The notes beneath the pieces were generated by a model. That model made no database searches and had not been told where the DNA came from. It saw only the letters and a list, made by a program, of their open reading frames with translations. A stretch of DNA of 64,000 nt, taken from NCBI GenBank assembly GCA_035259385.1, contig DATFWL010000183.1:62001-126000 (forward strand), given 5' to 3'. How positions within the stretch are numbered: position 1 is the stretch's first letter; each line of letters opens with the position of its first letter. The stretch comes from QHWK01 sp035259385 (lineage in GTDB: Bacteria > Acidobacteriota > Vicinamibacteria > Vicinamibacterales > CAVVIG01). This document shows, in pieces, positions 32,801 to 40,841 of the stretch. Both the position numbers and the translations under genes were made by a program.

Positions 32801-33014
32801 CCCGGGATTCCAGAACTTCGATCTGACCGTGCAGAAACAGATCCGGATGGGGGCGACCGGCGTCACGCTGCGGTGGGACATCTTCAACGTGTTCAACACC
32901 GTGAACTTCGGATTGCCGAACAGAGACGTCAGCTCGGCGGCGACGTTGGGCACGATTTCGAGTCTGGCCAGCGACGCGCGAACGATGCAGATCGCGATCC
33001 GGTTCGTCTTCTGA
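29808..33014 (+). CDS. TonB-dependent Oar-like outer-membrane receptor
   Basis: A 1068-residue outer-membrane protein with a signal peptide (LLATIAVSLLFVPAARAQ). An N-terminal carboxypeptidase-regulatory-like domain covers ~25-115 (SGVVKDTGGGVVPGATVLVTN, PGRYRIDVELTGF). The plug spans ~120-260 (PLSIRNWDDLLALVPGVQ; LDGVDNNSISENVQE; IQEFKVVTSPYSAEYGRSPGAAVSVSTKSGTN), and a long beta-barrel ends in IAIRFVF. GGAGG stands 7 bases before the ATG. Such receptors import large or scarce compounds with TonB energy. The position behind iolB suggests the inositol-related substrate of the cluster; no SusD partner is present. Confidence 0.9.
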   Translation: MKRTLHGLLATIAVSLLFVPAARAQVDRATLSGVVKDTGGGVVPGATVLVTNLATNLESQEVTTESGSYQVVNLIPGRYRIDVELTGFKKSSQVVTLEVGQRARVDVELAVGELSETVTVSESPQLLNANDATLGAVIPQMQVSNLPLSIRNWDDLLALVPGVQGDRYTEQGGGTSFGRTGGINVHGARALQNNFLLDGVDNNSISENVQELTTQVSRPSVDAIQEFKVVTSPYSAEYGRSPGAAVSVSTKSGTNTFHGTGYEYFRNDSMDSIDYFSERAGASVPKNKQNQYGGNLGGPVVKDRGFFFTDYEGTRITRGVTRLTRVPTADERAGIFTSAVRDPLTGLPFPNNQIPQNRIDPYATAIINLVPLPNQPGANNFFRTGDLVDDADRWLGRADWTPDSTNTIFGRYIYSNRTRQIPGAFGGVVDGTGTSAFGNQTIKTNAFVGGWNRIFSGNKVNEFRLSWSQATSDAVHQPFGVAPPTAATIPGSVTDPLVAGGLAGITIDGYFGGSGLGRIGSPDFLPKFQHTDQFEFIDTMSWLRGSHSIKFGADIIAPMKNEYMDIPATRGSLRFRTSFTGNAMADYLLGYVSDLQMSNVFVADQRHHAEMFFVQDDWKANARLTVNLGLRYDFMTPALEATNAQTNFNPAGTGSLIFATDGSLADRSLVNPDRNNFAPRVGVVYRLDDRTILRGGWGIFYNLFDRVGSEDQLALNLPGLVNKTITQTSGSPVFFLQQGFPAGFLNAPNLDPAAGQLKAVRLRSVDQNDPNTMTSQASAGIQRDLGNMVLSADFVYARGSNLATLVNLNQPLPNAAGNNALGVLPYPNFGFIEWRSDNGRSDYKGIDLGLEKRYARNYAFGVAYTLGKSEDNASEQLTTQGSNAFPQNARDFEPWFGPSDYDVRHRFSGNFVWGLPLGTNAFARDWTVSGIYSARTGRPFTVNQVGNNVGTNMTGLPNVTGDPSAPGPKTVDQWFNTAAFTAVPSGTFGNEQRNRLTGPGFQNFDLTVQKQIRMGATGVTLRWDIFNVFNTVNFGLPNRDVSSAATLGTISSLASDARTMQIAIRFVF

Positions 33015-33056
33015 GAGGGAGTAGGGGCTGGGGGCTTGGGGCCAGCTATATATAGA

Positions 33057-33083
33057 ACGTAGCGCGAGGGCTTCAGCCGAGCG
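33057..33083. repeat. Dispersed 27-base repeat, copy 1 of 2
   Basis: A 27-base element beginning ACGTAGCGCGA with the inner palindrome GGCTTCAGCC recurs at 49716-49742 with a single mismatch. It sits between the receptor and the convergent ABC ATPase gene. It is flanked by longer imperfect inverted repeats (33019-33043 and 33085-33113) rich in GGGGCTTGGGG, the second of which encodes the last residues of the ATPase. Confidence 0.75.
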
Positions 33084-33084
33084 A

Positions 33085-34113
33085 TCAGCCAGCCCCGAGC
33101 CCCAAGCCTCCGACTTCCGTGATCCGACGGCCGCTGACCACGTCGAACCTCGCCACGCGATCGGCGGGAAGCCGGATCCACACAGATTGACCCGGCTCGA
33201 AGCGCCGATCGCCCCCGACGCGCGCGACAAGGCGCTGCGTTTGGAATTCGAGCGTCACGAGCGTCTCACTCCCCATCGGTTCGACGACGACCACCTGCGC
33301 GGATTGCGTGGCGTCGGTCGGCTCGACAGCCACCTCGACATCTTCCGGCCGCACGCCGAGCCTGACGCGCGCGCCATCGATCGACGCCTCAATCAGGTTC
33401 ATCGGCGGGCTGCCGAGAAATGTCGCGACGAACGTATTCCCAGGGCACCGATACAGTTCGAGCGGCGATCCGGTCTGCTCGATCGATCCGCCTTTCATGA
33501 TCGCAATCCGGCTGCCGAGCGTCATCGCTTCGCTCTGATCGTGCGTGACGTAGATCATGGTGGTGCCGAGCTCGCGATGGAGACGCTTCAGCTCGGTCCG
33601 CGTCTGCAGGCGCAGCTGCGCGTCCAGATTCGAGAGCGGCTCGTCCATCAGATAGACGGTCGGACTGCGGACGATCGCGCGCGCCAGCGCGACGCGCTGT
33701 TGCTGACCGCCGGACAGCTGCACCGGACGGCGAGCCAGGAGATCGCCGAGCCCGACGCGCGCCGCGGCGTCGCGGACTCGTCTCTCGATGTCGCCGCTCG
33801 CCACCCGGCGGGTCCGCAGCGGAAACGCGATGTTGTCGAAGACCGTGAGGTGCGGATACAGCGCATAGTTCTGGAAGACCATCGCGACGTCGCGCTCGGC
33901 GGGATCGAGCGCGTCGACTCGCCGATCGCCGATCCAGATGGCGCCGCTGTCCAGCCGCTCCAGCCCGGCAACCAGCCGCAGCAAGGTCGTCTTGCCGCAG
34001 CCCGAGGGTCCGAGCAGGACCAGGCATTCACCCGCGTGCACCTCGAGATCGATCGCATCCGCGGCGACGTGCGCGCCGAACCGCTTCGTCACTTGTTCGA
34101 ATCGAACGCGCAT
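33085..34113 (-). CDS. Carbohydrate ABC importer ATPase, MalK/UgpC type
   Basis: A 342-residue ATPase. Walker A GPSGCGKTT, Q-loop FQNYALYPHLTVFDNIAFPL, signature QLSGGQQQRVALARA, Walker B VYLMDEPLSNLDA, switch THDQSEAM. The C-terminal TOBE/OB regulatory domain covers ~235-335 (VRLGVRPEDVEV; SETLVTLEFQTQRLVARVGG). This is the CUT1 arrangement, whose partners are MalF/MalG-type permeases. The only such permeases in the window are at 43553-46658, which lack their own ATPase, so it probably energises them although encoded 9.5 kb away. The last residues GGLGLGAG are encoded by repeat DNA and extend past the usual domain end. Confidence 0.9.
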   Translation of the reverse strand: MRVRFEQVTKRFGAHVAADAIDLEVHAGECLVLLGPSGCGKTTLLRLVAGLERLDSGAIWIGDRRVDALDPAERDVAMVFQNYALYPHLTVFDNIAFPLRTRRVASGDIERRVRDAAARVGLGDLLARRPVQLSGGQQQRVALARAIVRSPTVYLMDEPLSNLDAQLRLQTRTELKRLHRELGTTMIYVTHDQSEAMTLGSRIAIMKGGSIEQTGSPLELYRCPGNTFVATFLGSPPMNLIEASIDGARVRLGVRPEDVEVAVEPTDATQSAQVVVVEPMGSETLVTLEFQTQRLVARVGGDRRFEPGQSVWIRLPADRVARFDVVSGRRITEVGGLGLGAG

Positions 34114-34147
34114 CGCTCAGGCCGCAGGACGTCGTCGCGGGCGCCGC

Positions 34148-34155
34148 AGTATACT
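34148..34155. promoter_or_regulatory. Palindromic AGTATACT: shared -10 element for divergent genes
   Basis: AGTATACT contains TATACT on both strands (plus 34150-34155, minus 34148-34153). On the plus strand it is 8 bases before the ATG at 34164 (about 2-base leader). On the minus strand it would give a ~28-base leader to the ATPase gene at 34113. Confidence 0.45.
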
Positions 34156-34163
34156 CCGGCGAT

Positions 34164-35093
34164 ATGAGCGCATCCGACCAGCGCTGGGACGCGATCGGGA
34201 TCGGCGAGAACTCCGTCGATTTCGTGAACCTGCTGCCCGGCTATCCGCAGCCGTACGGTCCCGCCGCGAAGATGCGCATCCGTGAGCGGCGCGTGCTGTG
34301 CGGCGGCCAGATGGCGACCGCGATGTGCGCATGCGCGAGCCTTGGCCTGCGCGCCAAGTACGTCGGCGTCACCGGCACCGACGACAACGGCCGGCGGATT
34401 CGCGCCGAGCTCCGCGGCCGGAGGGTGGACATCACCGATCTCGTGATTCGCGACGTCGAGAATCGTTTCGCCGTCATTCTCGTCGACGAGAACACCGGCG
34501 AGCGCATCGTCCTCTGGGATCGCGACGAGGGACTGCGGCTTCGCGAGCAGGAGCTGCCGGTTGCGGCGCTGGCGCTCGCCACGGTCGTCCATGTCGACGA
34601 TGTCGACGCGGACATCGCGATTCGCGCCGCCGGCATCGCGCGGGACGGCGGCGCGCTGGTCACCAGCGACATCGATCGCGTCACCGATCGGACGGCGCAG
34701 CTCGCGGCGGCGGTCACGCATGCGATCTTCGCCGCGCATGTGCCGCCGCATCTCACCGGCACGAACGATCTGGAGGCAGCGCTGCGCGCGCTGCACGGCC
34801 AGTACGGCAACGTCGTCGTCGTGACGATGGGCGAGAACGGCGCGATGGCCTACGACGGCCACCGCATCCATCGCGAGCCCGCGTTTCCGGTGCACGCCGT
34901 GGACACCACCGGCGCCGGCGACGTCTTCCGCGGCGGCTTCATCTACGCGCTCGTTCGCGGGATGCCGATCGACGAAGCGCTCCGGACCGCCAACGCGGCG
35001 GCGGCCGTCAGCTGCACGCGGCTCGGCGCGCTGAACGGCGTCCCCACGCTGGACGAGGTGCGCGAGCTGATGGCGGCGCATGTTCGCGGCTGA
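34164..35093 (+). CDS. PfkB-family carbohydrate kinase
   Basis: A 309-residue ribokinase-type kinase. WDAIGIGENSVDFVNLLPG opens; GGQMATAMCACASLGLRAKYVG is the first PfkB signature; VVVTMGENGAMAYDG and VDTTGAGDVFRGGFIYALVRG hold the anion hole and the catalytic aspartate (GAGD). It differs clearly from IolC and its sugar is unknown; a cyclitol or an inositol-derived sugar is possible from context. It is the first gene of a plus-strand operon ending in the IolG-like dehydrogenase, and its 3' end overlaps the next gene by 14 bases. Confidence 0.85.
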   Translation: MSASDQRWDAIGIGENSVDFVNLLPGYPQPYGPAAKMRIRERRVLCGGQMATAMCACASLGLRAKYVGVTGTDDNGRRIRAELRGRRVDITDLVIRDVENRFAVILVDENTGERIVLWDRDEGLRLREQELPVAALALATVVHVDDVDADIAIRAAGIARDGGALVTSDIDRVTDRTAQLAAAVTHAIFAAHVPPHLTGTNDLEAALRALHGQYGNVVVVTMGENGAMAYDGHRIHREPAFPVHAVDTTGAGDVFRGGFIYALVRGMPIDEALRTANAAAAVSCTRLGALNGVPTLDEVRELMAAHVRG

Positions 35094-36375
35094 CCTGCTC
35101 GCGCTCGCCGTGCTCGCCGCGGCGGCGGCTGCGCCGGCCGACTCCTACGAGCAGACCTTCGATCTCGCGACGGCCGGAGAGGTGGTGGCGGCCGTGCGGG
35201 CCGGATGCGCCGCGTGCGCGTGGGGCGAGGCAGACCGCGAAGCGGCCGCGCTCCGCCTCTCGGTCGACGGCGCCTATTCCCAGCATCTGCTGCTCGCGCG
35301 CGGCGAGACGCCGGCCGAGTATCGGGTGACCCTCGGCGCGCTCGCCGCGGGCCGGCATCGGCTGTCGATCGAGCGTGACGCCGCGTTGAGCGCGAAGGGC
35401 GCCGGCCCGGCGACGATTTCCGTCGATGCGCTTCGTGCCGTCGCCGATCGGGACGAGGCGCTCGCGCAGTCGATGGCGCCGATCCTGTTCGCGCGCGCGA
35501 ACACGGTCGGCAAGTTCACCGATCTTCCGATTCTGATGTGGTACGAGGTCGCGCCGTCCGCGCGCGGCCGTCAGTTCCGCTATTCGGTGATCTTCACCAA
35601 CGAGGACGGCGGGACCGCGACCGATCGGCTGATGGCCACCTGGGGCCGGACGACGGACATCGAGTACGTATACGGTGTCGAGGTCGACGCATCGGGCCGC
35701 ATCGTCTCGGAGGAGTTCCAGGGGCCCGGCCATGAGTTCCCGCCGTTCCACGGTAAACACGAGGCGCGTCACCCGCTCCTGTGGGTCTCGACCGACAACA
35801 ACATGGTCAGCGAGTCGGGCACGTCGACCGTTCGCTACGCGCCGGCGCCCGAGCGGTTCGATCTGACCAACGTCTCTCGGGAGGCGGTGATGGACCGCCA
35901 TCCGTGGAGCTACGCGCTCGCGTCCGGGGAGATGAAGCGCGAGCGCAAGATCGCAGACGAGGGGCCCGGCCACAACACCATTCCTGACCCGCGTCGCTAT
36001 GTCTACATCGAAGCCTGCGGCGAAGTCGGCGACGCGGCCGTTGCGTTTGCCGTGAACGCCCGCGACACGTGGATCGCGTCGGATCGCGGCGTCCGCGAAT
36101 ACCGGATCGTCCGCGACGGGTGCTTTCGAGGCGCAATTCCGCTGCCGGCGGGCATGCGCGGGCGGGAACTCCGCGCGCTCCGCGTGATGGCGTACACACG
36201 CGCACCCGCAAGGGGCCAGCCGGCGGTGCGTCCTCGGGGCCCCGTGATGCTGACGCGCGTCAACACCGTGTTCATGCTGGACGACGGTTATCAGCCCGGT
36301 CCGCCGATGCTGCAGTGGCAGGGAACGGCGGCGATTCACGCCGACGGCACGCCGTTCGATCTCCCGATCAAATGA
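35080..36375 (+). CDS. Secreted protein of unknown function in the importer operon
   Basis: A 431-residue protein with an N-terminal signal (FAADLLALAVLAAAAAAPADS) and no further membrane segment. I recognise no catalytic family. Visible features: a beta-rich first third (RLSVDGAYSQHLLLARG; AGRHRLSIERDAAL), then a well-ordered middle with LPILMWYEVAP, YSVIFTNEDGGT, DIEYVYGVEVDASG and PFHGKHEARHPLLWVSTDNNMVS, and RRYVYIEACGEVGD near the end. It overlaps the kinase gene by 14 bases and the ATPase gene by 4, so it is translationally tied to transport. A periplasmic carbohydrate-binding or hydrolytic role is plausible but unproven. Confidence 0.75.
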   Translation: MFAADLLALAVLAAAAAAPADSYEQTFDLATAGEVVAAVRAGCAACAWGEADREAAALRLSVDGAYSQHLLLARGETPAEYRVTLGALAAGRHRLSIERDAALSAKGAGPATISVDALRAVADRDEALAQSMAPILFARANTVGKFTDLPILMWYEVAPSARGRQFRYSVIFTNEDGGTATDRLMATWGRTTDIEYVYGVEVDASGRIVSEEFQGPGHEFPPFHGKHEARHPLLWVSTDNNMVSESGTSTVRYAPAPERFDLTNVSREAVMDRHPWSYALASGEMKRERKIADEGPGHNTIPDPRRYVYIEACGEVGDAAVAFAVNARDTWIASDRGVREYRIVRDGCFRGAIPLPAGMRGRELRALRVMAYTRAPARGQPAVRPRGPVMLTRVNTVFMLDDGYQPGPPMLQWQGTAAIHADGTPFDLPIK

Positions 36376-37919
36376 CCGCGCAGGCGCCGGCGCTCGAGAT
36401 GCGCGGCATCCGGAAATCGTTTCCCGGAGTCGTCGCCCTCGACGGAGTCGATCTGACGCTCCGCGCCGGGGAAGTGCACATGCTGCTCGGCGAGAACGGC
36501 GCCGGCAAGTCGACGCTGATGAAGATCCTCAGCGGCGCCTGTCGCCGCGATGCCGGCGACGTTCTGATCGGCGGGGCGCCCGTGGACATCGACGGTCCCC
36601 GCGACGCGCTGGCCCGCGGCATCCGGGTGATCTACCAGGAGCTGACGCTGGTGCCCCAGCTCTCGGTCGCCGAGAACATCTTCCTCGGCGCGCTGCCGGC
36701 GCGCGCGTTCGGCATCGTCGATCGCCGCGCGCTGCACGTGCGGACCGCACGCCTGCTCGAGGATCTCGGGATGGCGATCGATCCACGGACGCGGGTCGGC
36801 CGGCTCGGGCTCGCGCAGCGGCAGATGGTGGAGATCGCCAAGGCGCTGGCCGCAGACGAGGCGACGCCGACGGCGTCGGTCCTGGTGATGGACGAGCCGA
36901 CGTCCGCACTGACGTCGCGGGAAGTCGAGCAGCTGTTCGGGCTGATTCAACGGCTCGCGTCGCGCGGCGTCGCGATCGTCTACATCACGCACCGGATGGA
37001 CGAAGTGTTCCGCATCGGACAGCGGGTGACCGTGCTCCGCGACGGTCGCGTGGTCGCGACGCGCGCGCTGAACGAGGTCACGGTGGCCGAGCTCGTTCGC
37101 CTGATGGCGAACCGCGACCTGACCGATCATTTTCCGAAGGTCCGGGTGGAGCGCGGGCCGGAGCTGCTGCGCGTCGAACGCCTGTCGCGGCAGGGCGCGC
37201 TGCGCGACGTCAGCTTCACCCTGCACGCCGGCGAAGTACTCGGCGTTGCAGGCCTGCTCGGCGCGGGGCGGACCGAGCTGGCGCGGGCGGTCGCAGGGGC
37301 TGATCGGTACGACGCCGGCGAGGTTCAGGTGTCGGGCGCCGTCGCGAGATTCCGCAGTCCCGCGGATGCGATCGCCTGCGGTATCGGCCTGCTTCCCGAA
37401 GATCGAAAGGCGGAAGGGCTCGTCGCTGGACTGACCGTCGCCCGCAACATCGCGCTGCCGCACGGCCGCCGGCTTGCGAAATGGGGCGTGCTGTCGTCCC
37501 GCAGTGAAGCCGATCTGGCGGGCCCGATCGGCGCAGATTTGCGGATCAAGGCGACACCGGCGCAGCCCGTGCGGCTGCTGAGCGGCGGCAACCAGCAGAA
37601 AGTCGTTCTCGGCAAGTGGCTCGCCGGCCGCATGCGCATATTCATCTTCGACGAGCCGACGCGCGGCGTGGATATCGGCGCCAAGGTCGAGATCTACAAC
37701 CTGATGAATCGCCTCACCGCGCAGGGTGCGGGCATCATCATGATCTCGTCCGAGCTGCCGGAGCTTCTCGGCATGAGCGATCGCGTGCTCGTGATGCATC
37801 GCGGCCGGATTCAGACGGTGCTCGAGCGCCACGCCGCGACCGAGGAGCGGGTGCTCAGCGCGGCGCTGGGACTCGGCGCCACGACCGATCCGGCGGCCGC
37901 TGACGGAGTCGTGGGGTGA
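36372..37919 (+). CDS. Sugar ABC importer ATPase with two nucleotide-binding domains (RbsA/MglA type)
   Basis: A 515-residue duplicated ATPase. Domain 1 (~8-245): Walker A GENGAGKST, Walker B VLVMDEPTSALT, switch ITHRMDE. Domain 2 (~260-500): the degenerate Walker A GLLGAGRTE typical of the second RbsA domain, signature LLSGGNQQKVVLGKWL, FIFDEPTRGVDIGAK. This CUT2 class imports monosaccharides and, in several bacteria, myo-inositol. The ATG overlaps the previous stop (ATGA), and the stop overlaps the permease GTG. Inositol is the most likely substrate given the iol genes around it. Confidence 0.93.
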   Translation: MTAQAPALEMRGIRKSFPGVVALDGVDLTLRAGEVHMLLGENGAGKSTLMKILSGACRRDAGDVLIGGAPVDIDGPRDALARGIRVIYQELTLVPQLSVAENIFLGALPARAFGIVDRRALHVRTARLLEDLGMAIDPRTRVGRLGLAQRQMVEIAKALAADEATPTASVLVMDEPTSALTSREVEQLFGLIQRLASRGVAIVYITHRMDEVFRIGQRVTVLRDGRVVATRALNEVTVAELVRLMANRDLTDHFPKVRVERGPELLRVERLSRQGALRDVSFTLHAGEVLGVAGLLGAGRTELARAVAGADRYDAGEVQVSGAVARFRSPADAIACGIGLLPEDRKAEGLVAGLTVARNIALPHGRRLAKWGVLSSRSEADLAGPIGADLRIKATPAQPVRLLSGGNQQKVVLGKWLAGRMRIFIFDEPTRGVDIGAKVEIYNLMNRLTAQGAGIIMISSELPELLGMSDRVLVMHRGRIQTVLERHAATEERVLSAALGLGATTDPAAADGVVG

Positions 37920-38845
37920 ACCGGGCGAGGCAATTCGGGACGCTCATCGGCCTCGTCGTCTTATGCTTCATCCTCTGGACCCTCACCCCGTTCTTCCTCA
38001 CCGTTTCGAATCTGCTGAACGTCGCCGAGCAGACGAGCATCAACGCCATCGTCGCGGTCGGCATGACCTATGTGATTCTCTCCGCCGGCATCGATCTCTC
38101 GGTCGGCTCGATCGTCGCGCTGGCGGGGGTGGTCCTGGGCCTGGCGCTGCGCGGCGATCAGCCGCTCGTGCTCGCGCTGCTGGCGGCGGTCGCCACCGGC
38201 GCGATGTGCGGCCTGGCGAACGGGCTGCTCGTCAGCCTGGGAGGCCTGCCGCCGTTCATCGTCACGCTCGGTACGATGAGCATCGCGCGCGGTGCCGCTC
38301 TGCTCGTGACCGAGGGCCGGCCGATCTCCGGCTTCGCGCCGGCATTCCGCCTGTTTGCGACCGGCCGCGTCGGCTTCGTGCCGGCGCCGGTGATCGCGAC
38401 CGCTGTGGTGTACGTCATCGCGCACCTCGTGCTGACGCGAACGACATTCGGGCGGTACGTTTACGCGATCGGCGGCAACGAGGAGGCGACGCGGCTGTCG
38501 GGTGTTGCCGTCCGCTTCCACAAGACGATGATCTACGTCGTGTCCGGCGTGACCAGCGCGATCGCGGCCGTGATCCTGACGGCGCGCCTCAATTCGGCGC
38601 AGCCGATTGCGGGCATGATGTACGAGCTCGACGCGATCGCGGCGACGGTGATCGGCGGCACCAGCCTGATGGGCGGGGAGGGTACACTCGCCGGGACGCT
38701 GGTCGGGGCGCTGATCATGGGCGTGCTTCGCAACGGCCTGAACCTGCTCGGCGTGTCGTCGTTTCTGCAGCAGATCGTCATCGGCAGCGTGATCGTCGTT
38801 GCGGTGTTGCTGGACACTGTGTTGAAGAGGAAGCATCGTGCGTAA
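37916..38845 (+). CDS. Sugar ABC importer permease (RbsC type)
   Basis: A 309-residue inner-membrane permease with about 8-10 helices. LIGLVVLCFILWTLTPFFLTVSNLLNVAEQTSINAIVAVGMTYVILSAGIDLSVGSIVAL is the conserved N-terminal half of RbsC-like permeases in pieces, and TLGTMSIARGAALL, YAIGGNEEATRLSGV, GMMYELDAIAATVIGGTSLMGGEGT follow. GTG at 37916 overlaps the ATPase stop (GTGA). It forms the membrane channel of the CUT2 importer and is followed by its binding-protein gene with an 8-base overlap. Confidence 0.93.
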   Translation: MNRARQFGTLIGLVVLCFILWTLTPFFLTVSNLLNVAEQTSINAIVAVGMTYVILSAGIDLSVGSIVALAGVVLGLALRGDQPLVLALLAAVATGAMCGLANGLLVSLGGLPPFIVTLGTMSIARGAALLVTEGRPISGFAPAFRLFATGRVGFVPAPVIATAVVYVIAHLVLTRTTFGRYVYAIGGNEEATRLSGVAVRFHKTMIYVVSGVTSAIAAVILTARLNSAQPIAGMMYELDAIAATVIGGTSLMGGEGTLAGTLVGALIMGVLRNGLNLLGVSSFLQQIVIGSVIVVAVLLDTVLKRKHRA

Positions 38846-39785
38846 GGCCACTGTCGGATTGATGGTGATCGTCGGCGTCGCCTCGTGGTCGTGCAATCGC
38901 GGCGGGCCGTCACCTGGCACCGGCGGCAAACCGACGGTCGCGCTGGTGCTGAAGACGCTGAATCATCCGTTCTTCGTCGACATGCGGCGCGGCGCGCAGG
39001 AAGCGGCGGACCGGCTCGGTGTGACGCTTCAGGTGCAGGCGGCCGAGCGCGAGATCGACGTCGAGAAGCAGATGCAGATCGTCGAGAACCTGATTCAGAC
39101 CGGCATCCAGGCGCTCGCGATCACACCGAGCGGCTCGCGCGAGATCGTGTCGGCGCTGGTGAAGGCGCGCGACGCCAGGGTGCCGATCATCGTCGTCGAT
39201 ACCCGCCTCGACCCGAAGGCGGCGGCGGATGCCGGCGTGCGCGGCGAAACCTTCGTCGGGTCGGACAACTACGAGGGTGGCAGACTGGCCGGCGAGTTCA
39301 TGGTGAGAGCGACCGGCGGCCAGGCGCATGTCGGCGTCCTCGAAGGCATTCCCGGCCACGAGACCGGCGACTCGCGCCTGCGCGGATTTCGCGACGCGGT
39401 CAGAGGTTCACCGGGCATCACGATCGTCGCGTCGCAGCCCGCCAACTGGGAGCGCGATCAGGGCTTCAACGTGTTCCAGAACATGCTGCAGGCACATCCG
39501 GACATCGACAGCGTGTTCGCGTGCAGCGATCTGATGGCGCTCGGGGCGCTCGAGGCGATTTCAGCGGCGCACCGCACCGGCGCGATCAAAGTGGTCGGTT
39601 TCGACGCGCTCGACGACGCGAAGAAGGCGATCGCGGCGGGCACGATGGAGGCCTCGGTGGCCCAGTTTCCGGCGGACATGGGACGCGCGGCGATTGAAAG
39701 CGCCGTGAAGGTGATTCATGGCGAGAAGCTTCCCGAAGACATCAAGGTCCGGCTCGAGCTCGTGACCAGGGATACCGTGAAATGA
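38838..39785 (+). CDS. Periplasmic sugar-binding protein (RbsB type), candidate inositol-binding
   Basis: A 315-residue type-I periplasmic binding protein. The N-terminus has a short signal ending at a cysteine (VIVGVASWSCNR), which may be a lipobox of poor consensus. TVALVLKTLNHPFFVDMRRGAQEAADRLGV, IVENLIQTGIQALAITPSG, PIIVVDTRLD, FVGSDNYEGGRLAGEFM and VFACSDLMALGALEAI follow the ribose-binding fold. It delivers substrate to the adjacent CUT2 importer. GTG at 38838 overlaps the permease gene by 8 bases, and the stop overlaps the dehydrogenase ATG. Confidence 0.9.
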   Translation: MRKATVGLMVIVGVASWSCNRGGPSPGTGGKPTVALVLKTLNHPFFVDMRRGAQEAADRLGVTLQVQAAEREIDVEKQMQIVENLIQTGIQALAITPSGSREIVSALVKARDARVPIIVVDTRLDPKAAADAGVRGETFVGSDNYEGGRLAGEFMVRATGGQAHVGVLEGIPGHETGDSRLRGFRDAVRGSPGITIVASQPANWERDQGFNVFQNMLQAHPDIDSVFACSDLMALGALEAISAAHRTGAIKVVGFDALDDAKKAIAAGTMEASVAQFPADMGRAAIESAVKVIHGEKLPEDIKVRLELVTRDTVK

Positions 39786-40807
39786 CGCGTCTCAACGTCG
39801 GGTTGATCAGCCTCGGCCGCCTGGGCCGGGTGTACGCGCGCGATCTGTCCGGTCGCATTCCCGAGACGCGCCTTGTCGCCGTCGCCGATCCCGCGGGGAC
39901 GCTGGCGCAGGAGGTTGCGGCCGAGTGCGATGTGGCGGCGCACTACACCGATCCGGCGGCGCTCATCGACGATTCGTCGGTCGAGGCGGTCGTGATCGTC
40001 AGCCCGACCCACACCCATCGCGACCTGGTCGTGGCGGCCGCGGCTCGCCGGAAGCCGACGTTCTGCGAGAAGCCGCCGGCGCTCGCGCTCGAGGAGGTGG
40101 CGGCGATGCAGGCGGCGATCGCCGCCTCGGGCATGTTTTTTCAGATGGGATTCATGCGGCGTTTCGATGCGGGCTACGCCGCCGCCAAACGGCAGATCGA
40201 CGATGGCCGCATCGGCACGCCGCTGGTGTTCAAGGCGACGTCGCGCGATCCGTTCCGTCCGAGTCTCGAGTACGCGAACCCGAAGAGCAGCGGCGGGATG
40301 CTGATTGACATGGGCATCCACGACTTCGATCTGGCGCGGTGGTTCATGGGCGACGTGCGATCGGTCTCGGCCATCGGCGCGACGATCGCCTACCCGGAGC
40401 TGGCAACCGTCGGCGACATCGACAACGCCGTGGCGAGCCTCATCTTCGCCAGCGGCAGGCTCGGCGTCGTCGACCTGAGCCGGAGCGGCATCTACGGCTA
40501 CGACATCTCGACGGAGATCCTCGGGTCGGAAGGGACGCTGAAGATCGGTTACCTGCGCGAGACGCCGGTGATGCTGCTCACGAAGAACTGCGTCGCGCAC
40601 GACACGGTGCCGTACTTCATGGAGCGTTTCCGTGATGCCTACACCGCACAGCTGCAGAACTTCGCGCAGAACGTGCTGCAGGGCCGCCCAGCGCCGATCA
40701 CGATCGACGACGGAATGGAGGCGTTACGGATCGGTGTTGCCGCCACGCGGGCGCAGCAGACGGGAATGACGGTCACGGTCGCCGATGTGACGACGGCACC
40801 GGCGTAG
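39782..40807 (+). CDS. IolG-like myo-inositol 2-dehydrogenase (Gfo/Idh/MocA family)
   Basis: A 341-residue NAD-dependent oxidoreductase. Rossmann VGLISLGRLGRVYAR; VVIVSPTHTHRDLV; CEKPPAL with the conserved lysine (~K97); then GFMRRFDAGYAAAKRQI, LVFKATSRDP, and the catalytic stretch GGMLIDMGIHDFDLARW (Asp and His). GFMRRFD and the GIHDFDLARWF form are typical of inositol dehydrogenases, the first step feeding IolE. It ends the importer operon (ATGA overlap with the binding-protein gene). Scyllo-inositol or a related cyclitol is an alternative substrate. Confidence 0.85.
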   Translation: MTRLNVGLISLGRLGRVYARDLSGRIPETRLVAVADPAGTLAQEVAAECDVAAHYTDPAALIDDSSVEAVVIVSPTHTHRDLVVAAAARRKPTFCEKPPALALEEVAAMQAAIAASGMFFQMGFMRRFDAGYAAAKRQIDDGRIGTPLVFKATSRDPFRPSLEYANPKSSGGMLIDMGIHDFDLARWFMGDVRSVSAIGATIAYPELATVGDIDNAVASLIFASGRLGVVDLSRSGIYGYDISTEILGSEGTLKIGYLRETPVMLLTKNCVAHDTVPYFMERFRDAYTAQLQNFAQNVLQGRPAPITIDDGMEALRIGVAATRAQQTGMTVTVADVTTAPA

Positions 40808-40822
40808 ATCACGGTGGCGTGC

Positions 40823-40839
40823 CCGGTCTGAAAGGCCGG
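40823..40839. terminator. Hairpin between convergent iolG-like and mannosidase genes
   Basis: CCGGTCT-GAA-AGGCCGG forms a 7-base-pair stem with one G-U pair in the 34-base gap between the two stops (40807 and 40842). It is a candidate bidirectional terminator or dispersed palindromic element. Confidence 0.5.
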
Positions 40840-40841
40840 AC

